Assembly: GCA_017458625.1 (NCBI GenBank)
Contig: JAFTAH010000003.1
Coordinates: 1-41,263, forward strand
Direction of reading: 5' to 3'
Origin: Kiritimatiellia bacterium
GTDB taxonomy: Bacteria > Verrucomicrobiota > Kiritimatiellia > CAIQIC01 > Lenti-01
Length of the DNA: 41,263 nucleotides
Shown here: in pieces, positions 23,208 through 30,140 of the stretch
Layout of the letters: each line of letters begins with the position of its first letter
How positions within the stretch are numbered: the first letter of the stretch is position 1
Notes under the pieces: model-generated
Seen by the model: only the letters and a program-made list of their open reading frames with translations
Told to the model about the DNA's origin: nothing
Databases searched by the model: none
Program-made: the position numbers and the translations under genes

Positions 23208-24190
23208 GCGGGTGGGGCGGAGGTGGTGTCGAGGAGGGCGAGGAGGGCGGACAGGACGTCGGAGAAGGAAAGGTTGGGCAGGAGGGAGCTGGGGGCGCGA
23301 AGATGACGGGCGGGGGCGCGGGAGCGCGGGGCCCAGGTGCCGGGGTCGGTGGGGCCGAAGAGGGTGAGGGTGGGGACGGCCAGGGCGGCGGCGAGATGGG
23401 CGATGCCGGAGTCGTTGCCGAGGTAGGCGCGGCAGTGGGCGAGGGCCGGGGCGAGGTCGGTGAGGGGAAGATTGCGGAGGCGGGGGGCGTCGGGGAGGGC
23501 CTGGTCGAGGGCGTCGGCGAGGTCGGCATCGGCTTCGCCGAGAATCCAGAGGACGGGGAGGTGGCGGCGCTGGAGGGCGTGGGCGACGGCGAGGTAGCCG
23601 TCGAGGGGCCAGCGCTTGCCGGGGGCGCCGGCGCCGGGATGGAGGGCGATGGGAGCGGCGGGGGCTGGGGAGGTGCTGGCGGCGGAAAGGACTTGGTCGA
23701 GGCGGGCACGGCCCTCGGCGAGGAGGGGGGGCGGGAAGTCGAGGGCGGGGATGTCGGGCTGGTCGTAGAGGGCGAGCTGCATGAGCGGGGCCAGGAAGTG
23801 GCGGGCGGCCGGGGCCTGGGCGACGATGGGGTCGCAGGAGATGACCTGCTGAGCGCCGGCGAGGAGGAGGTTGGAGCGAACCTGGCCTTCGGGGTCGTGG
23901 AGGTAGTTGAAGACGATGTGGTAGGTGGGGACGAGGGCGAGCTGAGCGTCGGTGAAGGTGGGGGAGGGGACGAAGAAGCGGGCCATGTCGGCGCGGTCGA
24001 GGGAGGTGACGTCGTCGGCGAGTCCGGCGAGGAGGGCGAGGCGGGCGACGTGGGGGTAGGCCCAGAGGGAGAGGTGGGCGTCGGGCCAGCGGGCGCGGAG
24101 GGCCTGGAGGACGGGCAGCGTGACGATGAAGTCGCCGATGGCGCCGCCGCGGATGACGAGGAAGCGGGGGGAGGTGTCGGGTTGGGTCAT
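23204..24190 (-). CDS. Glycosyltransferase family 9 (heptosyltransferase-like)
   Basis: A 328-residue GT-B glycosyltransferase. It starts with the GT9-typical FLVIRGGAIGDFIVTLPVLQALRARWPDAHLSLW. The acceptor-proximal half ends with CRAYLGNDSGIAHLAAALAVPTLTLFGPTDPGTWAP, the conserved GT9 C-terminal signature. IALHPGAGAPGKRWPLDGYLAVA matches the nucleotide-sugar-binding start of the second lobe. Heptosyltransferases use ADP-heptose to build LPS core. This could also transfer another sugar, but gmhA nearby supports heptose. Translationally coupled to rsmE downstream. Confidence 0.9.
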   Translation of the reverse strand: MTQPDTSPRFLVIRGGAIGDFIVTLPVLQALRARWPDAHLSLWAYPHVARLALLAGLADDVTSLDRADMARFFVPSPTFTDAQLALVPTYHIVFNYLHDPEGQVRSNLLLAGAQQVISCDPIVAQAPAARHFLAPLMQLALYDQPDIPALDFPPPLLAEGRARLDQVLSAASTSPAPAAPIALHPGAGAPGKRWPLDGYLAVAHALQRRHLPVLWILGEADADLADALDQALPDAPRLRNLPLTDLAPALAHCRAYLGNDSGIAHLAAALAVPTLTLFGPTDPGTWAPRSRAPARHLRAPSSLLPNLSFSDVLSALLALLDTTSAPPA

Positions 24191-24199
24191 GGCCAGGGA

Positions 24200-24227
24200 A
24201 GTATAGCAGGCGGGGGCGGCACTGCAA
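24200..24227 (-). promoter_or_regulatory. Candidate promoter of GT9-rsmE, nearly leaderless
   Basis: On the minus strand, TTGCAG (24227-24222), 16 bp, TATACT (24205-24200). The ATG is at 24190, only 9 bp after the -10 element, so the mRNA would start at or within a few bases of the start codon. Confidence 0.45.
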
Positions 24228-24258
24228 AAGCAAACTGCGGGGACGGGGCGGAAAGGGC

Positions 24259-24287
24259 GTGAACCGAGGGCGGGAATGGGGTAGGCT
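24259..24287 (+). promoter_or_regulatory. Weak candidate promoter of the phosphatase gene
   Basis: GTGAAC, a 17-bp G-rich spacer, then TAGGCT (24282-24287), 19 bp before the ATG. The -35 is poor. It is included because of the spacing and the recurring TA-G-T -10 form. Confidence 0.3.
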
Positions 24288-24306
24288 GGGGGGTGGAGAC
24301 AAAGAG

Positions 24307-24741
24307 ATGACGAAATTGCTGTTTTTGTGCCATGGGAACATTTGTCGGTCGCCGATGGCCGAGTTCATTTTCAAGGATCTGGCGGCGCGGCGCGGGGTGG
24401 CGGATCGGTTCGAGGTGGCGTCGGCCGCGATCAGCCGCGAGGCGCTGGGGGAGGACGTGTATCCGCCGGCGAAGGCGGTGCTACGGGCGCACGGGGTGCC
24501 GTTCGGGCCGCGGCGGGCCCGGCAGGTGACGCGGCAGGACTATGCGGCGTTCGATCGGCTGATCGTGATGGACTCGCGGAATCTGAGGCTGCTGCCGAGG
24601 GTCATCGGGGAGGACGTCGCGCACAAGGTGGAGCTGCTGCTGCCGGGGCGCGAGATTGCGGATCCATGGTACACGGACGACTTCGAGGGGGCGTTCGCGG
24701 AGATTCGGGAGGGGTGCGAGAGGCTGTTGGAGGAGGGGTGA
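24307..24741 (+). CDS. Low-molecular-weight protein-tyrosine phosphatase
   Basis: A 144-residue protein with the active-site loop CHGNICRSP (nucleophile Cys8, Arg14) at its extreme N-terminus, as in all LMW-PTPs, and the catalytic aspartate in ADPWY near the C-terminus. GGAG is 8-9 nt before the ATG. Bacterial members often act on tyrosine kinases that control capsule or exopolysaccharide. An arsenate-reductase-like role is less likely, because the DPWY motif and the size fit the phosphatase. No kinase is adjacent. Confidence 0.92.
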   Translation: MTKLLFLCHGNICRSPMAEFIFKDLAARRGVADRFEVASAAISREALGEDVYPPAKAVLRAHGVPFGPRRARQVTRQDYAAFDRLIVMDSRNLRLLPRVIGEDVAHKVELLLPGREIADPWYTDDFEGAFAEIREGCERLLEEG

Positions 24742-24763
24742 CGCGGGCATTCGGCCCGTGTCG

Positions 24764-24779
24764 GATGGCATTGGCCATC
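24764..24779 (+). terminator. Small hairpin after the phosphatase gene
   Basis: GATGGC and GCCATC pair around ATTG, about 22 nt after the stop, preceded by a weaker GGGC/GCCC hairpin. The following TTGAGTTG is only mildly T-rich, so terminator function is doubtful. Confidence 0.3.
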
Positions 24780-24806
24780 TTGAGTTGCAGGCGGGGGAAT
24801 TGAGGC

Positions 24807-24835
24807 TTGAGGGCGGAAGAGGGGAGAGTTATGCT
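24807..24835 (+). promoter_or_regulatory. Candidate promoter of the TPR lipoprotein / binding-protein pair
   Basis: TTGAGG (24807-24812), exactly 17 bp, TATGCT (24830-24835), 39 bp before the ATG at 24875. Confidence 0.5.
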
Positions 24836-24874
24836 GGGCGGCGCAATGCGAGTGTTGCCGGAAGAAGGTCGTAG

Positions 24875-25942
24875 ATGAAGAGTTGTGCGTGGCGAATGGG
24901 CGATGGCTGGAAGGCCGGAGTGGCGATGCTGTGTGTGGCGGCGGCGCTGCTGGCGATGTGCGGGTGCGGGGGCGGCGAGAAGGGGGAGGCACAGCAGTCG
25001 GTGGCGGAGCTGGTGCAGGAGGGGTGGACGAAGTACCGGCTGAACGAGTTCCATGACGCGATCCGGGCGTTCGAGGCCGCGCGCGCGGCGACCGAGGAGG
25101 GCAGCGCCGAGTGGGCGATGGCAACCTACGGGCTCGGCATCACCTGGGACCTGCAACGCCCGGGGGAGGATCCCAAGAAGGCGACGGCCCTGTTCAACGA
25201 GGTGCTGGAGAAGGCCCCGGAGGCGGACGTGGTGCCCTGGGTGAAGCTGGCGCTGGTGCGCCAGAAGCACCTGGTGCCGGTGGGGCAGGAGCCGGACTAT
25301 CCGGAGGTGGTGCGCGGCTTCGAGGAGATCATGCGGGAGTATCCGGGGCATCTGGCGGCGAAGGAGGCGTTCCTGTACGTGGAGGGCATCCGGCTGTCGG
25401 ACCTGACCGCCCCCTCGTCGCGGGTGGCGGAGTCGAACCTGCTGGAGTTCATCGCGCACGAGGACAAGGAGTTCGTCGCCCCGGCGTGGTCGCTGCTCAC
25501 GGTGGCCTACGTGAACCTGGACGAGCAGGCGGAGCGGCTGCACGCGGAGGAGGAGTCGTTCAAGCATACGGAGACGGACCCGAACGACCCGTCGGTGGAG
25601 TACGCGTGGGCGTTCTGGAACCTGGCGACAATCGCGGAGTTCGACGTGGGGGACTTCGCGAAGGCGCGGAAGTACTACCAGGCGCTGATCGACACGTATC
25701 CGAACGACCTGCGGGTGCATGGCTGCAAGGCGGCGCTGGACCGGATGGACCGCATCGAGGCCAAGCTGCGGGCCGAGCTGGCCGACGCGGCGGCGGCCCA
25801 GGCGAAAGCGGAGCAGCTGGCGGCCGGCGCGGCGGCGGGGAAGGCGGCCGCGGTCCCGGCTGATGGCGACGGCGGGGACGATCTGGCGGTGCTGCCCGAG
25901 GCGGGCGAGGCGGCGGTTGCGGGGCAGGAGGTGGCGCAATGA
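24875..25942 (+). CDS. TPR-like lipoprotein preceding a sugar-binding protein
   Basis: A 355-residue protein. A hydrophobic signal (VAMLCVAAALLAMCGCGGG) ends in a lipobox-like LAMC or MCGC (Cys29 or Cys31). The body is made of helical pairs resembling TPRs: VAELVQEGWTKYRLNEFHDAIRAFEAARA, AEWAMATYGLGITWDLQ, DPKKATALFNEVLEKAP, VEYAWAFWNLATIAEFDVGDFAKARKYYQALIDTYPND. An Ala/Lys-rich, then acidic, C-terminal tail follows. The stop overlaps the next gene as ATGA. It probably acts with the solute-binding protein at the outer face of the inner membrane, or in the outer membrane, in uptake or complex assembly. No specific function is known to me. Confidence 0.75.
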   Translation: MKSCAWRMGDGWKAGVAMLCVAAALLAMCGCGGGEKGEAQQSVAELVQEGWTKYRLNEFHDAIRAFEAARAATEEGSAEWAMATYGLGITWDLQRPGEDPKKATALFNEVLEKAPEADVVPWVKLALVRQKHLVPVGQEPDYPEVVRGFEEIMREYPGHLAAKEAFLYVEGIRLSDLTAPSSRVAESNLLEFIAHEDKEFVAPAWSLLTVAYVNLDEQAERLHAEEESFKHTETDPNDPSVEYAWAFWNLATIAEFDVGDFAKARKYYQALIDTYPNDLRVHGCKAALDRMDRIEAKLRAELADAAAAQAKAEQLAAGAAAGKAAAVPADGDGGDDLAVLPEAGEAAVAGQEVAQ

Positions 25943-27873
25943 ACAAGGCATGGAGAGTCATCAAGGCCGTCTGCGGGTTTGTCTACACGTATTTTGCGCT
26001 GCTGGTGGTGGCGGGCGTGTTCCTGTGGTCGGCGTGGAAGATCGCGTCGTTCCGGGCCACGCAGTCGCCGCCGGGCGAGATCGTGATCCGGCTGGGGCAC
26101 TGGCAGCTGGAGGGGGGGGTGCGGGATGGCATCAACGAGATGGCGGCCCGGTACCGGGAGCAGCATCCGAACGTGCGGATCATCCAGGACGCGATTCCGG
26201 AGAGCACCTACGGGCAGTGGGTGAGCACGCAGCTGATGGGCGGCACGGCGCCGGACCTGCTGCAGGTGGGCGGCCAGCTGGCGGGCAACATCTGGCTGAG
26301 CTACTACAACCGCTACTTCGAGCCGCTGACGCGCCACGTCTACGCGCCGAACCCGTACAACCAGGGCACGGAGCTCGAGGGCGTGCCGCTGCGCCAGACG
26401 TACAAGGATGGCATGAAGACGGCCTACGTGGCGGAAATGCAGGAGTACATGAGCGTGCCGCTGACGCTGTTCGGCACGCGCATCTTCTACAACAAGACCC
26501 TGCTGAAGAAGCTGACCGGGCTGGACGAGGCGCCGCTGGACTACCGCGAGTTCCTGAAGGTCTGCGACCAGATCGAGCAGTGCACGAACGACGCCGGCAA
26601 GCCCTACATCGCCATCGCGGGCAGCGCCTACCACTTTGCGCAGTGGGACCCGATGATGTTCTCGCCCGTGACCTACGGGTGCATGCGGCGCGCGGACTTC
26701 AACCGCGACGGCTTCGTGGGCAACGACGAGATGTACATCGCGTTCAAGACCGGGATGCTCGACTTCACCTATCCGCCGCTGGACCGCTGGCTGACGATGA
26801 TCCGCGAGGTCACGGACCACTTCCAGACCGGCTACACCGGGCTGGGGCGCGACGAGGCCGTGTTCCTGTTCGCCCAGCAGCGCGCGGTGTTCATGACCAC
26901 CGGGACCTGGGACGCGGGCTCCCTCGTTGAGCAGGCGAAGGGACAGTTCGAGATCGGCGTGATGGACTTCCCGCTGCCGGCGGCGGACGACCCGGTCTAC
27001 GGCGGCGTGGTCGAGGGGCGCGTCTACGAGTCGCCCGGCGTCGGCTTCCAGTTCGGCGTGACGCGGACCTCGAAGCATCCCGAGGTGGCGCTGGACTTCC
27101 TGCTGTTCCTGGCCTCGCAGAAGGGCAACGAGGAGCTGAACCGCTGCATCGGCTGGATTCCGTCGATTAAGGGAGCGAAGATTCCTGAGCTCCTCCAGGC
27201 GTTCGAGCCGCATCTGGAGGGGGTGTACGGGAACATCAACTTCGCGCTGGGCGGCAACACCTCGGTCTCGTGGGGGCAGCAGCTGGACCTCTACAAGGTG
27301 GGGCAGGCCACGAAGGAGCAGTTTGCCGACAAGTTCACGAAGTACTACCTGGCGAACGGGCTCAAGGACTTCCTCGAGCAGCAGAAGGACTGGCGGCGCG
27401 GCATCCAGCGCAACGACCAGTACCTGGCGGGCATCCGCGGCAGGGCCATCCTGGCCGACGAACGGGCGGCGGCGGCCGAGGCGCGGGGCGACGCCGACGG
27501 GGCGGCGGCGGCGCGCCGGGAGGCGGAGAGCGCCTGGGTGCGCTACCGCGCCATCACCGCCTCGCGCCAGATCTGGGGCGAGCTCAACCATGCCCGGCAG
27601 CTCCGGACCATCAACGCGACCAACCAGCCGAACGGCGGCATCGGGCCCTACGAGTACTCGCCTGCGATTCTGGAGAAGGTCAAGGCGCGGCTCCAGGACG
27701 AGATGGATGGCAAGCCGGCTCCCGATGACTCTTCCGCCGACGAGCTGCTGGAGGCCGTGCGCTCCTTCACCGCCAGCGCCGCCGCCGCGCAGGCCGCCAT
27801 CGCCCGCGAGCTCGAGGCCGCCAAGTCCGCCCCGCCCGCAGATGATCCCGCCGGGCCGGCGGCCGAGCCCTGA
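25939..27873 (+). CDS. Membrane-anchored extracellular solute-binding protein (family 1) with EF-hand-like loop
   Basis: A 644-residue protein. An uncleaved N-terminal transmembrane helix (about 10-35) replaces the usual lipobox. Residues about 45-480 follow the MalE-type ABC binding-protein pattern (EIVIRLGHWQLEGGVRDGINEMAARYREQHPNV, TAPDLLQVGG, VPLTLFGTRIFYNKTLLKKL, FMTTGTWDAGSLVEQAKGQFEIGVMDFPLP, PEVALDFLLFLASQKGNEEL). Residues 253-264 (DFNRDGFVGNDE) fit a complete EF-hand calcium loop. The C-terminal ~150 residues are a helical, Ala-rich extension unlike a standard binding protein. No permease or ATPase gene follows; instead there is a gap and the restriction system. Sugar or glycan uptake is inferred from family. 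Confidence 0.83.
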   Translation: MNKAWRVIKAVCGFVYTYFALLVVAGVFLWSAWKIASFRATQSPPGEIVIRLGHWQLEGGVRDGINEMAARYREQHPNVRIIQDAIPESTYGQWVSTQLMGGTAPDLLQVGGQLAGNIWLSYYNRYFEPLTRHVYAPNPYNQGTELEGVPLRQTYKDGMKTAYVAEMQEYMSVPLTLFGTRIFYNKTLLKKLTGLDEAPLDYREFLKVCDQIEQCTNDAGKPYIAIAGSAYHFAQWDPMMFSPVTYGCMRRADFNRDGFVGNDEMYIAFKTGMLDFTYPPLDRWLTMIREVTDHFQTGYTGLGRDEAVFLFAQQRAVFMTTGTWDAGSLVEQAKGQFEIGVMDFPLPAADDPVYGGVVEGRVYESPGVGFQFGVTRTSKHPEVALDFLLFLASQKGNEELNRCIGWIPSIKGAKIPELLQAFEPHLEGVYGNINFALGGNTSVSWGQQLDLYKVGQATKEQFADKFTKYYLANGLKDFLEQQKDWRRGIQRNDQYLAGIRGRAILADERAAAAEARGDADGAAAARREAESAWVRYRAITASRQIWGELNHARQLRTINATNQPNGGIGPYEYSPAILEKVKARLQDEMDGKPAPDDSSADELLEAVRSFTASAAAAQAAIARELEAAKSAPPADDPAGPAAEP

Positions 27874-28330
27874 CGCCTCCGCGACACCTGCTGGCCGTCA
27901 ACGGCGCCCCATGCGCCATCCTCGGATGCTGTCGCTTGGCGTTCGGCTTGACCCTGCCCCGCCGCCTGCGGACGAATCGTCCCGTTGCCCGTCATTCGTC
28001 TTTCCCCGCCCCCAAAATTCCGCCACTCTCGGAAACAAGCGAAACTCCCAATGTTTTCCACCATCCTAATAGCCTGTCCCTTAGTGCCCCAAAGGCACGG
28101 AGGCACAGAGGGGGGAGGGGGGGCAACGCGGAGGAAACGGAGGAGGGGAGGAGCGGAGGAAGGGGGAATAGTGGTTAGTGGTTAGGGGGGAGGGGGGAAG
28201 CCACAAAGGGCACAAAGGAATCAAAGGGGGAAGGGCACGAAAAGTGAAAGAGGGAGGGAAAATGGCGGGAGGGAGGGACGAGGATGGGGAAAACAAAGGA
28301 AAAGGTTTTCTGCCGCCCCCCATTCCAGGC
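27874..28330. other. Repeat-rich gene-free stretch before the restriction system
   Basis: About 460 bases with no credible gene. It contains CCCAATGTTTTCC (about 28047-28060), a block of short repeats (AAGGCACGGAGGCACAGAGG, about 28091-28110, then G/A-rich words), and a second block, CCACAAAGGGCACAAAGG (about 28200-28217) in 9-nt steps. Words of this kind look like dispersed degenerate repeats, and read as spurious protein when translated. This stretch marks the border between core and accessory DNA. Confidence 0.6.
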
Positions 28331-28359
28331 TGGACGGGGAAGGGGCTTTCGGATATAAT
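28331..28359 (+). promoter_or_regulatory. Promoter of the type III restriction-modification operon
   Basis: TGGACG (28331-28336), exactly 17 bp, TATAAT (28354-28359). The -10 is the canonical hexamer, unlike the TATGGT/TAGGAT forms elsewhere in the window. The roughly 140-nt leader contains two small hairpins (ATTCC/GGAAT near 28413-28430 and CTTGC/GCAAG near 28447-28460). AGAGGAG precedes the mod start. Confidence 0.6.
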
Positions 28360-28507
28360 ATTGGCGTTGATTCGATGAGACGGGCGCAAGGCAGAACGGA
28401 ACACAAAACAAGGATTCCGGGAAACGGGAATGCCGGCGGGGAGAGCTTGCGCGGGCAAGGGAGTATTGGAGCGGCACGGGATAGCATTGGATAGAGGAGA
28501 ATGAATC

Positions 28508-30127
28508 ATGGCCAAGAAAGCGCAGAAGCTGGAATTGACTTGGATTGGCAAGGAAAAGCGGCCGAAGCTGGAGCCGCGCGTCCTCATCGAAGTGCCGGAA
28601 CGCTCCCACCATGCCAGCGTTCGCCATGGTGAACACGACATCTTTGACAACATGCTCATTCATGGCGACAATCTGCTCGCTCTCAAGGCTCTTGAGCAGG
28701 AGTTCACTGGAAAGGTCAAATGCATTTACATCGATCCCCCCTACAACACGGGGAGTGCGTTTGAGCATTATGATGATGGGGTAGAACACTCCATTTGGCT
28801 CGGATTGATGAGGGAACGATTGGAGCTTCTATACAAGTTGCTTGCGAAAAATGGGAGCTTGTGGATTTCGATAGACGATGCAGAATACGCTTATCTCAAA
28901 GTGTTGTGTGACCAGGTTTTTGGGCGTGATGGTTTTGTTGCCACTATCGTATGGCAACAACGAACGACACGAGAGAATAGAAAAGTGTTTTCTGCAAATT
29001 GTGAGTACATATTGGTGTATGCTCGGGATTCAAAAGTCTTTTCTGAAACCAGAAATGATTTGCCGTTGACCCAAGAGATTCTTGGTCGCTATAAGAATCC
29101 CGATAATGATCCCCGAGGCCCATGGCAATCTGTTTCAATCAATGCACAAGGTGGACATGGAACTCCAACACAGTTTTATGACTTGGTTGCTCCGAATGGG
29201 AAAATCCATAAATTGCCCAAAGGACGTTGTTGGTTGTACACGCAGAAAAAGTTGGAAGAAGAAATTGCGAAAAATAACATTTGGTTTGGTCCAGATGGGA
29301 ATAGTGCCCCAAGGAAGAAAAAATTTCTTTCAGAAGTGACCGCAGGGGTAACACCAGAGACTCTATGGTTGTCAGAATCCGCAGGGACTAATGATGAGGC
29401 AAAAAAAGAAACAAACAATCTATTTGAGGGAACCGAGTTTTTTGATACGCCAAAGCCTGAACGGTTAATCCAGCGAATTTTCCAAATAGCTTCTAACCCC
29501 GGCGACCTTGTGCTTGATTCGTTTCTCGGTTCTGGCACGACGGCGGCTGTGGCGCATAAGATGGGGCGGCGTTGGATTGGGGTGGAGCTTGGAGACCACT
29601 GCTACACGCATTGCCAAGTTCGATTGGACAAGGTGGTGGACGGGGAAGATGCGGGAGGCATCACAGAGTCGGTTGGATGGAAGGGCGGCGGGGGCTACCG
29701 CTTCTACGAGCTTGCGCCGACGCTCATCAAGGAAGACCAATGGGGGCAGCCGGTCATCAATACGGAATACAAGGCGGAACAACTGTCGGAGGCGGTGTGC
29801 AAGCTGGAGGGTTTCACGTATGAGCCGAGCGCGACGGAATATTTCATCCACGGGCACAGCACGGAGCGGGATTTCATCTGGGTGACGACGGGGTATCTCA
29901 CGGCGGCACACCAGCGGGCCCTCGGGGATTTGCTGGGGCCGGAGAGGAGTTTGCTGGTCTGCTGCAAGGGGTTTGAGCGGGGGACGAAGGTGGCGAACTT
30001 GACGGTGAAGAAGATTCCGCAGGCGGTGCTGCACAAGTGCGAGTGGGGCCACGACGACTACAGCCTGAACGTGGAAAATCTGCCGATGGCGGCGAAAGTG
30101 CCAGAGCAGGGCACGTTGTTCGATTAA
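28508..30127 (+). CDS. Type III restriction-modification DNA methyltransferase (Mod)
   Basis: A 539-residue beta-class adenine-N6 methyltransferase. The catalytic motif DPPY is at 76-79 (IYIDPPYNTGSAFEHYDDG) and the SAM-binding motif FLGSGTT at 339-345, so the order (IV before I) and the ~250-residue target-recognition region between them fit type III Mod. Mod also specifies target recognition for the Res partner, 13 bp downstream. DNA composition is mosaic: about 35% GC at 28981-29040 in the recognition region, but 58% at 29701-29760 in the C-terminal part. The AT-rich portion spans roughly 28755-29515, close to motif borders. This suggests exchange of the specificity domain by recombination. 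No simple-sequence tract for phase variation is obvious. Confidence 0.93.
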   Translation: MAKKAQKLELTWIGKEKRPKLEPRVLIEVPERSHHASVRHGEHDIFDNMLIHGDNLLALKALEQEFTGKVKCIYIDPPYNTGSAFEHYDDGVEHSIWLGLMRERLELLYKLLAKNGSLWISIDDAEYAYLKVLCDQVFGRDGFVATIVWQQRTTRENRKVFSANCEYILVYARDSKVFSETRNDLPLTQEILGRYKNPDNDPRGPWQSVSINAQGGHGTPTQFYDLVAPNGKIHKLPKGRCWLYTQKKLEEEIAKNNIWFGPDGNSAPRKKKFLSEVTAGVTPETLWLSESAGTNDEAKKETNNLFEGTEFFDTPKPERLIQRIFQIASNPGDLVLDSFLGSGTTAAVAHKMGRRWIGVELGDHCYTHCQVRLDKVVDGEDAGGITESVGWKGGGGYRFYELAPTLIKEDQWGQPVINTEYKAEQLSEAVCKLEGFTYEPSATEYFIHGHSTERDFIWVTTGYLTAAHQRALGDLLGPERSLLVCCKGFERGTKVANLTVKKIPQAVLHKCEWGHDDYSLNVENLPMAAKVPEQGTLFD

Positions 30128-30140
30128 GGAGGAAAAGGCC

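Noticed and set aside
28175..28789. Minus-strand open frame over the promoter and start of mod
   Set aside because: Low-complexity composition, overlaps a strong promoter and the certain mod gene, with no ribosome-binding site.
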